The notes under the pieces were generated by a model. It saw only the letters and a list, made by a program, of their open reading frames with translations, did no database searches and was not told where the DNA came from. From Bradyrhizobium campsiandrae (GTDB lineage: Bacteria > Pseudomonadota > Alphaproteobacteria > Rhizobiales > Xanthobacteraceae): 64,000 nucleotides of DNA. The position numbers and the translations under genes are program-made. Numbering within the stretch: the first letter of the stretch is position 1; each line of letters begins with the position of its first letter. This document shows, one piece after another, positions 23,504-32,757 of the stretch. Where the stretch lies: the NCBI RefSeq assembly GCF_014529705.1, contig NZ_JAANIH010000009.1, positions 62,001 to 126,000 on the forward strand, written 5' to 3'.

Positions 23504-24507
23504 GCGTGCCGACGATGGTGACCTCGCCGCTTGCCATTGCGATCGCCGCGCTGATCTCGGCGCTGATCACCTGGACCGGCCGCCCCCTGCTGCAGCGCTA
23601 CGCGCTGGCGCGGCCGAACGCACGCTCCTCGCACCGGATCCCGACCCCGCAAGGCGCGGGCATCGCGGTGATATCGGCAACCCTCGTCGTGGCATTGGCG
23701 TGGGCGGCTTTCGCGAACGTTGCGATCCCGCCGGCGCTGGTCATCGCGACGGTCGTGATCGCGCTGGTCGGGTTCGCCGACGACATCTTCTCGCTGTCGG
23801 TGCTGCTGCGGCTCGTGCTGCAAGCTGCCTGCGTCGGCGCGGTCGTGTTCACCGCGCCCGACGATGCGCGCATCGTGCCGGCTTTGCCGCTGGCACTGGA
23901 GCGCGGGCTGATCCTGCTCGCCGGCACCTGGTTCGTGAACCTCGTCAACTTCATGGACGGGCTCGACCTGATGACGGTGGCGGAGGTGGTGCCGGTCACG
24001 GCCGCGCTGCTGCTGCTGGGATGGCTCGGCGAATTGTCCTTGCCGGCGGTGTTGATTGCCACCGCCCTGTGCGGCGCCATGCTCGGCTTTGCGCCGTTCA
24101 ACAGGCCGGTCGCAAAAGTCTTCCTGGGCGATGTCGGCAGCCTGCCGATCGGCCTTCTGCTCGGCTGGTGCCTGCTCGAGCTTGCCTGGCACGGACAGCC
24201 CGGCGCGGCGCTGCTGCTGCCGGCCTATTATCTCGCGGATTCCACCATCACGCTGTTCCGCCGCATCGCGCGGCGCGAGCCGTTCTGGTCGGCGCACCGT
24301 TCGCATTTCTACCAGCGCGCCACCGACAATGGTTTTTCGGTGCCGCGCGTCGTCGGCGAGGTGTTTGTTCTCAACCTCGTGCTGGCGGCGCTTGCGCTCC
24401 TCACCGTGCGCGCCGGCTCGCTGCCGGTCACGCTGGTTGCGCTGCTGGCCGCCGCGATCGCAGTCGCCGTCGTGCTGCGGCGGTTTTCCGGCCCTCAGGC
24501 GTCCTGA
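23500..24507 (+). CDS. MraY/WecA-like polyprenyl-phosphate sugar-1-phosphate transferase
   Basis: A 335-residue integral membrane enzyme that puts the first sugar-1-phosphate on undecaprenyl phosphate to start an O-antigen or capsule unit. Motifs in order: SSHRIPTPQGAGIAV, the magnesium pair in GFADDIFSLS, NLVNFMDGLDLM, the nucleophile region VFLGDVGSLPIG and the histidine motif SAHRSHFYQRATDNG. The GTG start at 23500 overlaps the UPF0104 stop codon. Its 3' end overlaps the convergent epimerase gene by 13 bp. The donor sugar is unknown, and UDP-GlcNAc or a dideoxy-HexNAc made by the WbpM-like enzyme is plausible. Confidence 0.9.
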   Translation: MSVPTMVTSPLAIAIAALISALITWTGRPLLQRYALARPNARSSHRIPTPQGAGIAVISATLVVALAWAAFANVAIPPALVIATVVIALVGFADDIFSLSVLLRLVLQAACVGAVVFTAPDDARIVPALPLALERGLILLAGTWFVNLVNFMDGLDLMTVAEVVPVTAALLLLGWLGELSLPAVLIATALCGAMLGFAPFNRPVAKVFLGDVGSLPIGLLLGWCLLELAWHGQPGAALLLPAYYLADSTITLFRRIARREPFWSAHRSHFYQRATDNGFSVPRVVGEVFVLNLVLAALALLTVRAGSLPVTLVALLAAAIAVAVVLRRFSGPQAS

Positions 24508-25442
24508 GCCGCCAGCGCCAGCCGCAGGCCTTCGTCCAAGGAGACTTGAGGCCGCCAGCCGGTACCGATCGCCTTCGAGATGTCGAGCTCGAGCGAACCG
24601 AGCAGGCTGTCGCTGGTTTCTTGCCGGCCCATGATGCTGAGAAAGGAGCGGAGCAAACCGGGCGGCACGCCAAAGAGCTTGGGGCGCGTGCCGTATGCTT
24701 TGGCAAGACGCGAGATGAATTCCGGAGTCGAGATCTGCTCTTTGTCGGCGACCAGGAAGGTCTCGAAATTGCTGTCGGGATCCGGGTGGGCGAGTCGATA
24801 GGCAATGAACGAGGCAAGATTCTGCACCGCCACAAACGCACGCTGATTGTGGATGTCGGCCAGGGGAAGCGGAAGGCCCAGGCTGACTGCGCGTGTCAGC
24901 AAGGCAAAATTGCCCTTCGCCCCGGCGCCGTAGACCAGCGGCGGCCTGATCGTCGAGATCTTCATCTCGGTCTCGGACGCCAGGGCCTTCAGGCCCGCCT
25001 CCGCCTCGGCCTTCGAGATCCCGTAGACGCCATGCGGCGTCAGGGTATCCTCCTCGCTGAACGGTGCGCGACCTGCATTGCTGCGGCCATGGACGAGAAC
25101 CGTGCTGACGAAGATGAACTGGCGAACCCCAGCCTGCGCTGCACTGCGCGCCAGTTTGAGCGTGCCGGTGCTATTGATCATCCGATAAAGCTCGGCCGCG
25201 TGCTCTTCACGCTTGTGATGAACGCGTGCGGCAAGGTGGACGACGGCGTCGACATCGGCAAGCGCCGTGTGCCAGACCGTGTCAGGCCCAATCGATGGAA
25301 TGACGACCTCGCCATCGAGGCCATCCGCCGTGCGAACCGCGCGGCGGACGGACCATCCCTCGCGCGCCAATATCGGAACGACATGGCGGCCGACGAAGCC
25401 GCTCGCTCCCGTCACCAGCACAACCGGCTTGCGCTCGATCAT
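24495..25442 (-). CDS. NAD-dependent sugar epimerase/dehydratase (extended SDR)
   Basis: A 315-residue extended SDR with NAD motif VTGASGFVGRHVVPIL, VVHLAARVHHK, FVSTVLVHG and the catalytic pair in YGISK. It resembles WbpV/WbpK-type reductases or epimerases that turn a 4-keto HexNAc into QuiNAc or FucNAc, a good match to the neighbouring 4,6-dehydratase and initiating transferase, but the exact product is an inference. It is the last gene of a minus-strand unit whose previous gene (GT4) overlaps it by four bases (ATGA). Confidence 0.87.
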   Translation of the reverse strand: MIERKPVVLVTGASGFVGRHVVPILAREGWSVRRAVRTADGLDGEVVIPSIGPDTVWHTALADVDAVVHLAARVHHKREEHAAELYRMINSTGTLKLARSAAQAGVRQFIFVSTVLVHGRSNAGRAPFSEEDTLTPHGVYGISKAEAEAGLKALASETEMKISTIRPPLVYGAGAKGNFALLTRAVSLGLPLPLADIHNQRAFVAVQNLASFIAYRLAHPDPDSNFETFLVADKEQISTPEFISRLAKAYGTRPKLFGVPPGLLRSFLSIMGRQETSDSLLGSLELDISKAIGTGWRPQVSLDEGLRLALAAQDA

Positions 25443-26707
25443 CTTCGCTCCGAAAGGTCAGGTTGCTGCAGCAATTCGTCAATGAGCGCGGCATAGCCGT
25501 CCATTGCGCTCGCGCGGTCGAACCTTGCAGCCGCCTTCACCGCACGCGCCATCATGTCGCCATCGGCGGACCGGGACGCGCTGCGGATCGCCGCGGCGAG
25601 CCGATCGGCGCGGCCCGGCGGCACCACCCAGCCGAGCCCGTTCTCCACCACCGTCAACGCCGCCTCCGCCTCCGCCTCCGAGACCAGCACGACCGGCCGG
25701 CCGACCGCCAGCAGATTATAGAAACGGCTCGGCACCGATACCCCGGCGACGTCCTTCCGGTACGGGATGATCCAGAGGTCGGCCGCGGTCAGGAACGTCT
25801 CGAGCTCGGCATCCTCGACCCGTGCGACGAAGGAGACGTTGGGCAGGTTCGCACCGGCCTGCAACTGCTTCAGCCGCTCGAAGCCGATGCCCCAGCCAGA
25901 GAGCAGGAAGTGAATGTCCGCCTCGTCCCCGAGCAGGCGCGCGGCCTCGAACACGATCTCGGGATCATGGGTGAAGCCCAGATTGCCCGACAGGCCGACG
26001 ATGAAGCGGGCCGCAATCGGCTTGCGGAACGGATTGTCCGGCGTCACCGGACGCGCCGCAGGCACCAGCGTCGCCCAGTTCGGAATGAAGCGGATCTTGT
26101 TCCGCGTCATGCCGGAATAGCTGAGCAGCGGCACTTCGGCATCGCGGCCGATGGTGATCACGGCATTGAGCGCGCGGAACATCAGGCTGTTGGCGGCGCG
26201 CATCACGCCCGCAACGATCGAGCGCGGCTTCAACAGGCCTGCCATCACCAGCACGTCCGGAAACAGATCGTGCATGATCAGCGCCGAGCGCGCGCCTTTG
26301 ATCCAGGCCGCGGCAGCCACCGCGTAAGGCAGCATGAACGGGGCCGTGACCGTGAGCACGACGTCGCCGCGCCGCAAACGCAGCAGCAGCGCCGTGAAGA
26401 TGCGGAGCACGAACAGCAATTCTGAGAGGCCGCGCCGGACCAGCGCCGCCTTTCCCGCCATCCGGTTCTTGACGGCAATGACACGCGGCTTGTCCGCGCC
26501 TCGCTGCGAGGCCGGCAACGCCCCTGACGAGCCCGACAGCACCACGACCTCATGCTCGGAGGCGAGCCGGCAGGCGATCTCGGCCATGATCGTCGCGGTC
26601 GTGCTCGGATCCGGTGGATAATGCTGGCTCGCGACGATGATCTTGCCTTCGGTCTTGCCTTCGGTCTTGCCTTCGATCTTGCCTTCGACCTTGTCTTGCG
26701 GCTGCAT
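25439..26707 (-). CDS. GT4-family glycosyltransferase, WbuB-like, with EGK repeat N-terminus
   Basis: About 422 residues. After a short lysine/glutamate-rich N-terminus made of EGKI/EGKT repeats (residues 8-21), the GT4 fold begins at IIVASQHYPPDPSTTATIMA. Later landmarks are LIMHDLFPDVLVMAG, GLSGNLGFTHDPEIV and the donor-binding VSVPSRFYNLLAVGRPVV. WbuB-like enzymes add a FucNAc-type residue during O-antigen assembly. The ATG at 26707 lies 2 bp after the stop of the dehydratase gene. The repeat segment comes from a 12-bp tandem DNA repeat, so protein length may differ between strains without frameshift. Confidence 0.88.
   Translation of the reverse strand: MQPQDKVEGKIEGKTEGKTEGKIIVASQHYPPDPSTTATIMAEIACRLASEHEVVVLSGSSGALPASQRGADKPRVIAVKNRMAGKAALVRRGLSELLFVLRIFTALLLRLRRGDVVLTVTAPFMLPYAVAAAAWIKGARSALIMHDLFPDVLVMAGLLKPRSIVAGVMRAANSLMFRALNAVITIGRDAEVPLLSYSGMTRNKIRFIPNWATLVPAARPVTPDNPFRKPIAARFIVGLSGNLGFTHDPEIVFEAARLLGDEADIHFLLSGWGIGFERLKQLQAGANLPNVSFVARVEDAELETFLTAADLWIIPYRKDVAGVSVPSRFYNLLAVGRPVVLVSEAEAEAALTVVENGLGWVVPPGRADRLAAAIRSASRSADGDMMARAVKAAARFDRASAMDGYAALIDELLQQPDLSERR
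26641..26688. repeat. Four in-frame 12-bp repeats in the GT4 gene
   Basis: TCTTGCCTTCGR is repeated four times without gaps (26641, 26653, 26665, 26677), with a degenerate fifth copy to 26700. On the coding strand it encodes a four-residue EGKT/EGKI unit. As 12 is a multiple of three, gain or loss would not break the frame. Confidence 0.88.
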
Positions 26708-26709
26708 GG

Positions 26710-28635
26710 TCAGGCCGCGGTCGACCCGAATTCGGGGACGGCATCCTTCAGGATGGTTTTGATCGTCGCCCGATCGTCGCGCGCGATTGCCTGGTCGAGC
26801 GCTGCGATCCATTTGCGCAGCGTCTGCATCGGCGGTTCGTTCGGCTGCGCGGCCATGATGCCGGCAACGCCGATCTCGCGGGGCGGCTCCTCGGACGCGA
26901 ACAGGATCTCGTGCAGCCGCTCGCCAGGCCGCACGCCCGTGAACACGATCTCGATATCGTGGCCGGGTTGCAGGCCGGAGAGACGGATCATGCGCTCGGC
27001 GAGATCGACGATCTTCACCGGCTGCCCCATGTTGAGCACATAGACCGAGACGTCGGGACGCTGCGTGCCGAGCGCATGCGTCGCCGCGGTGATCACGAGG
27101 TCGCAGGCCTCGCGGATGGTCATGAAGTAGCGGACCATGTCCGGATGCGTCACCGTCACCGGACCGCCGGCCTCGATCTGGGCCTTGAATTTGGGCACCA
27201 CCGAGCCGTTCGAGGCCAGCACGTTGCCGAACCGGACCGAGATCAGTCGCATCGGCGGCTTGGCAGGCGGCTTGGCGCCGGCGGCCCCCGCCGCGAGATC
27301 ATGGTCCAGCGCCTGGCAGTACATCTCGGCGAAACGCTTAGTCAGGCCCAGCATCGACACCGGCTCGATCGCCTTGTCGGTGGAGATCATCACCATGGCT
27401 TCGGCACCGGCGGCCAGCGCCGCATCGGCGACGTTGATCGAGCCGAAGATGTTGGTCTTGACGCCCTCGCTCCAGTCGCGCTCGAGGATCGGCACGTGCT
27501 TCAGCGCCGCCGCATGGAACACGATGTCAGGTTTGAACTCGGCCATCAGCCGCATGACGCGCTCGCGGTCGCGGATATCTCCGATCCGCCCCTCGATCGC
27601 AGCGTCCGCGCCGTCCGCGGCGAGCGCTTCGGTGACCGCATAGAGTGCCGGCTCGGAATTCTCCAGGATCAGCAGGCGCGCGGCGCCGAATGCGACGACG
27701 CGCTCGCAAATCTCCGAGCCGATCGAACCGCCGCCGCCGGTGACGATCACCGCCTTGCCTTTGATGAGGGCCTCCAGGCGCGCGTAGTCGATCTTTTCGC
27801 TCGGCCGCAGCAGGAGATCCTCGACCGCGACCGCGGTCAGCCGCGGCGTGTCGCCGCTCTCCAGCGAAGGCATGCGGTTGACGATGACGCCGAGCTTGCG
27901 TGCCCGCATCAGGATCGATTCCGGATGCGCCTCAGGCTCGAACGCCGACGGCGTCATCACCACGCGCGTAATCGCCTTGTTGCGCTTGGCGAAGTCGGCG
28001 ACGACGTCCTCGATGTCGTCGATACCGCCGAGCACCGGCAAATTTCGGATCAGCTGGCCGAGATCCGAGCTCGACGGCGACAACACGCCGACCGGCCAGA
28101 TCCGCTTGATCGCCCCGCTCTCGATGCCGCGGAGCAGAACCTCGGCATCGGCGGCGCGGCCGATCAGCAGCGTCGGGGCGGCATCCTCGCTGCGGGCATG
28201 ACGGCGTACCCGCGTATAGCGGAAATAGCGATAGGCCATGCGCGAGGCGCTGAGAGCGAAGATCTCGAGGAACCAGTACAGGACGATCGTCACCTTGCCG
28301 AGGAAGAAGGTGCCGCGGACATTGGGGGCGACGAAGATGTAGTCGAGCGCCAGCAGCGCGACCGTCAGCACGGTCGCGACCCGGACGATGTTCATCGCGT
28401 CAGGCAGCGAGATGAAGCGCCATTTCGTCGTGGTCAGGTTGAAGACGAAAAAGACCACCACGCTGAAGGCGAGAAAGTACGGCAGGATCTGGAACAGCAG
28501 CGGCAGGCGGTCGTAGAATGACTCGCCGCCCTCGAAACGCAGGTAGAAGGCCACGAACAGCGCCGCCGCGGTCGCCAGCAGGTCATGGAGCGCGATCAGA
28601 AAATTGCGCAAGGTGAGATGCGAAAGACGCGCCAT
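26710..28635 (-). CDS. WbpM/CapD-like membrane nucleotide-sugar 4,6-dehydratase
   Basis: A 641-residue membrane enzyme. Four N-terminal helices (residues about 12-135) precede a CoA-binding-like Rossmann domain and a C-terminal SDR domain with TGGGGSIGSEICERV near 290, FHAAALKHVPILE, STDKAIEPVSMLGLTKRFAE near 415 and a long tail with FTGVRPGERLHEIL. This is the UDP-GlcNAc 4,6-dehydratase family that starts QuiNAc/FucNAc synthesis. In WbpM-type proteins the SDR tyrosine is replaced by methionine four residues before the lysine. Here that position reads leucine. The ATG at 28635 matches the first membrane helix. It leads the unit dehydratase - GT4 - epimerase. Its leader contains a tandem repeat. 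Confidence 0.9.
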   Translation of the reverse strand: MARLSHLTLRNFLIALHDLLATAAALFVAFYLRFEGGESFYDRLPLLFQILPYFLAFSVVVFFVFNLTTTKWRFISLPDAMNIVRVATVLTVALLALDYIFVAPNVRGTFFLGKVTIVLYWFLEIFALSASRMAYRYFRYTRVRRHARSEDAAPTLLIGRAADAEVLLRGIESGAIKRIWPVGVLSPSSSDLGQLIRNLPVLGGIDDIEDVVADFAKRNKAITRVVMTPSAFEPEAHPESILMRARKLGVIVNRMPSLESGDTPRLTAVAVEDLLLRPSEKIDYARLEALIKGKAVIVTGGGGSIGSEICERVVAFGAARLLILENSEPALYAVTEALAADGADAAIEGRIGDIRDRERVMRLMAEFKPDIVFHAAALKHVPILERDWSEGVKTNIFGSINVADAALAAGAEAMVMISTDKAIEPVSMLGLTKRFAEMYCQALDHDLAAGAAGAKPPAKPPMRLISVRFGNVLASNGSVVPKFKAQIEAGGPVTVTHPDMVRYFMTIREACDLVITAATHALGTQRPDVSVYVLNMGQPVKIVDLAERMIRLSGLQPGHDIEIVFTGVRPGERLHEILFASEEPPREIGVAGIMAAQPNEPPMQTLRKWIAALDQAIARDDRATIKTILKDAVPEFGSTAA

Positions 28636-28693
28636 CCGCCGACCGATGAATATCCAATAGGTACAACCTGACCGCGCTGATAACCCATCTGGG

Positions 28694-28768
28694 CAAGACT
28701 TGCTAGCAACAAGACTTGCCAGCAACAAGACCTGCTAGAACAAGACTTGCTAGAACAAGACTTGCCGG
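28694..28768. repeat. Five tandem 15/16-bp repeats upstream of the WbpM-like gene
   Basis: Units built on CAAGACTTGCTAGMAA occur at 28694, 28710, 28726, 28741 and (partial) 28756, two of 16 bp and two of 15 bp before the truncated last one. The array fills most of the 159 bp between the O-antigen ligase stop and the dehydratase start, so it lies in the dehydratase leader or promoter. Confidence 0.88.
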
Positions 28769-28794
28769 TCGAAGAACGCCCGCAAAGGGACCGT

Positions 28795-30099
28795 TCAGGA
28801 ACCGGCTTCTCCCGGCTTCGCCTCGGCCCGTTGTGCCCGGATCACCATGCCGCCGGCGACGCCAACGCCGATCACATACATCCAGCCCTCGTGATAGTCG
28901 AACAAGTGGGAGTTGAACAGCGAGGTGAAGACGTTCTGGACCACGACCAGAAGGCCGACCCAGTTGGCCAGCCCATCGCCGCGGAACAGGCGCAGATGCA
29001 GGATCCAGATCGCGTAGAGAATGGCGATGCCGATGATGCCCCATTGCACGGCGACGTTCAGCGTCTGGTTATGCGGATTGCCGATCACTTCGGCCGAGGC
29101 TTGGTAGCCGCTTCCCGTCTTCGCCTGCTCGAACAATCCGCGCGTCGAGCCGGTACCGTGACCCATGATCGGCGCGTCCGCGAAGAACCTCAGCGATTTC
29201 CTCCAGAATTCGAGCCGCAAGCCTGCGGAGGTCGCCTCGCCCTTTTCCACATAGCGCGTGTAATCGCTGGCAAAGCTGTCGGCGGTCTTGCGCAGGTGCG
29301 GCGAGGCCTGCCAGGCGATCGCGGCCCCGGCGATCAGAGCGGCTGCGATCATCACGATGCTGCGCCAGCGCAGGTGCAGCAGCGCGAACACGCCGAACAT
29401 GATCGGAACGGTGACGAGCGCGGTGCGCGATACCACCACGAAAGCCATGTTGACGAAGAAGCTCAGCGCCAGCGCGATCAGTAAGCCCGCGAACCAATAG
29501 CGCTTCTGGTGCAGCAGCATCACGATCGGATAAGCCAGCCCGACCGCGCACAGCGCGAATTCCTGGCTCTGGTTGATGTAGTTCTTGACGAAGATGCCGC
29601 GTTCGGAGTGGTCGGGCTTGAGCGTCAGGTCGGGATAGAAGGCAACCAGCCAGGACATCACCGACAGCAGCGCGCAGGACACCAGGAAGGCGACGAAGAT
29701 CCAGTGTCCGCGCGGCGAGCGATCGAAATGATAGAGCAGCGCCGGCAGCACGAGCAGCTTGGCGGTCGGACTGAGCGCATAGAGACGCGTACCCCAGTCC
29801 GCGTCCGACCACAGCGTGCCCACCAGCGCGAGCAGCACCAGCGCGATCGGCGCGGCGCAGATCGGTCGCTTCAGCGATTGCAGGAATGCCCCGAGGTCGA
29901 GGAACGGCACCATGCAGATGAGGAACGCGACGTTGAAGATCGCCGTCAGCGAGGTCGACCAGGGCAGCGCGACCACGGTCAGGATCGCGAACAGGTCGGC
30001 CGTCTCGGACCAGGCTGCCGGGCTGCGCAAGCGCCGCGACAGCATCTGGGTGATCGTCTCCCCGGAAGGCGCCGCCCGGTTGGTCGTTTGAGCTGTCAC
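28795..30099 (-). CDS. O-antigen ligase family protein (WaaL/Wzy type)
   Basis: A 434-residue membrane protein with about 11 hydrophobic helices and a large periplasmic loop near residues 240-330, containing [20 protein letters not shown] and [14 protein letters not shown]. This is the Wzy_C/O-antigen ligase signature. It joins O-antigen to lipid A-core, or less likely polymerises it. The GTG at 30099 overlaps the hldE stop (GTGA), and this coupling decides the start. The longer in-frame reading to 30525 is antisense-like filler inside hldE and is rejected. Confidence 0.88.
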   Translation of the reverse strand: MTAQTTNRAAPSGETITQMLSRRLRSPAAWSETADLFAILTVVALPWSTSLTAIFNVAFLICMVPFLDLGAFLQSLKRPICAAPIALVLLALVGTLWSDADWGTRLYALSPTAKLLVLPALLYHFDRSPRGHWIFVAFLVSCALLSVMSWLVAFYPDLTLKPDHSERGIFVKNYINQSQEFALCAVGLAYPIVMLLHQKRYWFAGLLIALALSFFVNMAFVVVSRTALVTVPIMFGVFALLHLRWRSIVMIAAALIAGAAIAWQASPHLRKTADSFASDYTRYVEKGEATSAGLRLEFWRKSLRFFADAPIMGHGTGSTRGLFEQAKTGSGYQASAEVIGNPHNQTLNVAVQWGIIGIAILYAIWILHLRLFRGDGLANWVGLLVVVQNVFTSLFNSHLFDYHEGWMYVIGVGVAGGMVIRAQRAEAKPGEAGS

Positions 30100-31586
30100 T
30101 TGGTCCCTCCGCGCGCACGATGGACCAGCGCGGTCGTGCTGAACCCCTTGAGAATGTCGATCAGCACGACCACCCCGCCGGCAGCCTCGACGACCTCGTG
30201 GCCGACAACCTGCTCGCGGGTGTAATCGCCGCCCTTCACCAGCACGCTCGGCGTGATGCGCGTGATCAGATTGATCGGCGTGTCCTCCTCGAAGATGACG
30301 ACGAGATCGACGGCTTCGAGCGCGGCCAGCACTTCGGCGCGGGCCTGCTCGTCCTGGACCGGGCGATCCGCGCCTTTCAGGCGACGCACCGATGCGTCGC
30401 TGTTGAGACCGACGATCAGGCGGTCGCAGGCGGCGCGCGCTGCGGTCAGGACCTTGACGTGGCCCGGATGCAGGATGTCGAAGCAACCGTTGGTGAAGCC
30501 GACGCGCAGCCCCGCCTGCTTCCATGCGGCGAGCCGGGTATCGAGCGCGTCAGGCGCGGTCACGACCTTCTCTTCGGCCGCGAGCGTGGCATGCGGCAGG
30601 ATCTTTCGCCGCAATTCGTCGGCGCTCACCGTGGCGGTGCCCTGCTTGCCGACGGCGACGGCGGCGGCAGCACTTGCCATCCGCAGCGCTGTGTCCCAAT
30701 CCGCGCCGGCCGCGCGCGACACCGCCAGCGCCGCGGCGACGGTGTCGCCGGCCCCCGAAACGTCGCGCACCTTCACGGGGAAAGCGGGCACATGAACGGC
30801 TTCGCCACGGCGCGGCACCAGCGTCATGCCGTGCTCGCCCTGGGTCACCAGGATGGCCTCGCAATCGGCGAGCCGCATCACGTCCTCACTGGCATCGACG
30901 ATGCTCTGCGGCGTGTCCGCGCGGCTTCGCGTCGCTTCCGAGAATTCCTTGCGATTGGGCGTGAGCAGCGTGGCGCCGCGATAGATCGCCCAGTTCAGGC
31001 TCTTGGGATCGACGATGACAGGCTTGCCGAGCTTTCTCGCAGCATCGATCGTATGGCGGATCACGCGCGCGGTCAGCACGCCCTTGGCGTAGTCGGACAA
31101 GAGCACGATGTCGGCGCGCACGATCTGCGGCAGGATCGCTTCGATCAGCTTGGTCTCGACCTCGTCGGACGCCGCGACCGCATGCTCCCAATCCGCGCGC
31201 AGCATGTGCGTCGAGAAATGCTCGGAGACGAAGCGAACCTTTCGCGTGGTGGGGCGTCCGGAATCGCATACCAGCACGCTCTCGATGCCGGCATGGTCCG
31301 CCAGAGCGGATTTGAGCCGCGCACCGGCGTCGTCCTCACCGACGAGACCGACGAAGACACAGCGCGCGCCGAGGGACGCGATGTTGCGCGCGACGTTGCC
31401 GGCGCCGCCGATGTGGATCTCGCTGCGCTGGGCCGCGATGACGGGCGTCGGCGCCTCAGGCGAAATCCGCGACACCTCGCCATAGACGAACTCGTCCAGC
31501 ATGATGTCGCCGATGCAGAGCACGGTGCGGCCGGAGATGGCTTGCGCCAGGGCATCGAAATCGAGAATGGGCGGCGGCATGGTCAA
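30096..31586 (-). CDS. hldE: Bifunctional heptose-7-phosphate kinase / heptose-1-phosphate adenylyltransferase
   Basis: A 496-residue two-domain cytosolic enzyme making ADP-D-glycero-D-manno-heptose for the LPS core. The N-terminal ribokinase-like domain has [18 protein letters not shown] near 55 and the anion-hole [15 protein letters not shown] near 265. The C-terminal nucleotidyltransferase domain has [19 protein letters not shown] near 360. Both active domains look intact. The ATG at 31586 lies 6 bp beyond the hldD stop, and a second ATG is at 31580. It is cotranscribed with hldD and the O-antigen ligase. Confidence 0.95.
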   Translation of the reverse strand: MTMPPPILDFDALAQAISGRTVLCIGDIMLDEFVYGEVSRISPEAPTPVIAAQRSEIHIGGAGNVARNIASLGARCVFVGLVGEDDAGARLKSALADHAGIESVLVCDSGRPTTRKVRFVSEHFSTHMLRADWEHAVAASDEVETKLIEAILPQIVRADIVLLSDYAKGVLTARVIRHTIDAARKLGKPVIVDPKSLNWAIYRGATLLTPNRKEFSEATRSRADTPQSIVDASEDVMRLADCEAILVTQGEHGMTLVPRRGEAVHVPAFPVKVRDVSGAGDTVAAALAVSRAAGADWDTALRMASAAAAVAVGKQGTATVSADELRRKILPHATLAAEEKVVTAPDALDTRLAAWKQAGLRVGFTNGCFDILHPGHVKVLTAARAACDRLIVGLNSDASVRRLKGADRPVQDEQARAEVLAALEAVDLVVIFEEDTPINLITRITPSVLVKGGDYTREQVVGHEVVEAAGGVVVLIDILKGFSTTALVHRARGGTK

Positions 31587-31592
31587 TAAGCC

Positions 31593-32573
31593 TCAGCGGA
31601 AGCGGTCGGGCCGGTCGAGATAATCGGCGACATAGGCCTTCACCGCGTCCTCGAGCGTCGTGAAACCACCGTTATAGCCGGCGCGATGGAGGCGATCGAC
31701 CTTGCTCTGGGTGAAGTACTGATAGCTGCCCCTGATGCTCTCGGGCATGTCGACATAGTCGATGTTGGGCCTGGTGCCGAGCGCGGCGTAGGCAGCCAGC
31801 ATCAAGTCCCTGAAGCTGCGGGCCTTGCCGGTGCCGACGTTGAAGAGGCCGGAGACGGAGGGCGTCGCCAGCAGCCACATGATCACGCGCACGACGTCGT
31901 CGACATAGATGAAATCGCGGCGCTGATCGCCGTCGGCAATGCCCTCGCGATGCGACTTGAACAGCTGCACGACGCGGCCCGCCTTGACGTCGTCGAAGCG
32001 GCGCGCCAGCACGCTCATCATCGAGCCCTTGTGGTATTCGTTCGGGCCGAACACGTTGAAGAATTTCAGCCCCGCCCATTGCGGCGGCAGGGAAGCGCCG
32101 TTCGCCACGCGCCCGGCGACCGCGAGATCGAACAGATGCTTGCTCCAGCCGTAGAGATTCATCGGCCGCAGCTTCTTCAGCGCCGGCAGCGAGGCGTCGT
32201 CGTCAAAACCTTCCCCACCGTCGCCATAGGTCGCCGCCGACGAGGCGTAGATCAGCGGCACGCCAGCTGCCGTGCACCAGTCGAGCAGGCGCATCGAAAA
32301 GCGAAAATTGGTCTCGATCACGAGATCGCCGTCGGTCGCGGTGGTCTCGGAGATCGCTCCGAGATGGACCACGGCATCGAGCTTGCGGCCCGTCAGCCAG
32401 GCGGGGAGTTCCGCCGGCGGCACGATATCCACAAGCTGTCGCTTGGCGAGATTGCGCCATTTGCCGTCGCTGCCGAGCAGGTCGCAGACCACGACGTCGC
32501 TGCGGCCGGCCTCGTTCAGCGCGGCAACCACATTCGATCCGATAAAACCGGCCCCGCCGGTCACCAGCAACAT
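31593..32573 (-). CDS. hldD: ADP-L-glycero-D-manno-heptose 6-epimerase
   Basis: A 326-residue extended SDR converting ADP-D,D-heptose to the L,D form. The NAD motif LVTGGAGFIGSNVVAALN opens the protein, followed by DLLGSDGKWRNL, YASSAATYGDG, the catalytic YGWSK and FFNVFGPNEYHKGSMMSV, which is diagnostic for HldD/RfaD. It is the first gene of the hldD-hldE-ligase operon. The divergent waaF starts 184 bp away, so the shared region should contain promoters for both heptose synthesis and heptose transfer. Confidence 0.95.
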   Translation of the reverse strand: MLLVTGGAGFIGSNVVAALNEAGRSDVVVCDLLGSDGKWRNLAKRQLVDIVPPAELPAWLTGRKLDAVVHLGAISETTATDGDLVIETNFRFSMRLLDWCTAAGVPLIYASSAATYGDGGEGFDDDASLPALKKLRPMNLYGWSKHLFDLAVAGRVANGASLPPQWAGLKFFNVFGPNEYHKGSMMSVLARRFDDVKAGRVVQLFKSHREGIADGDQRRDFIYVDDVVRVIMWLLATPSVSGLFNVGTGKARSFRDLMLAAYAALGTRPNIDYVDMPESIRGSYQYFTQSKVDRLHRAGYNGGFTTLEDAVKAYVADYLDRPDRFR

Positions 32574-32757
32574 TCCAATACCCTGCCCGAGTTTTGCGGT
32601 CCGACACCCTGCCGTAGCGCATCATCTGCGAAAGTGTAAGCGTTTTGGGCTGACGCTTCGGACCTGCGCTTCTGCCGCTTTACCTGCCGGTCCGGAGCGG
32701 CTAACCGAACCGCCACATCAGATCGCCCCCAGAGGTCGCCCAGGCTCGATTTAACGA

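Noticed and set aside
23355..25496. Long plus-strand frame spanning the WecA-like and epimerase genes
   Set aside because: It is out of frame with the WecA-like gene and antisense to the epimerase. Both of these have full conserved motifs.
28694..28768. CRISPR-like array
   Set aside because: The 15/16-bp units are directly adjacent without spacers, and no cas gene is present.
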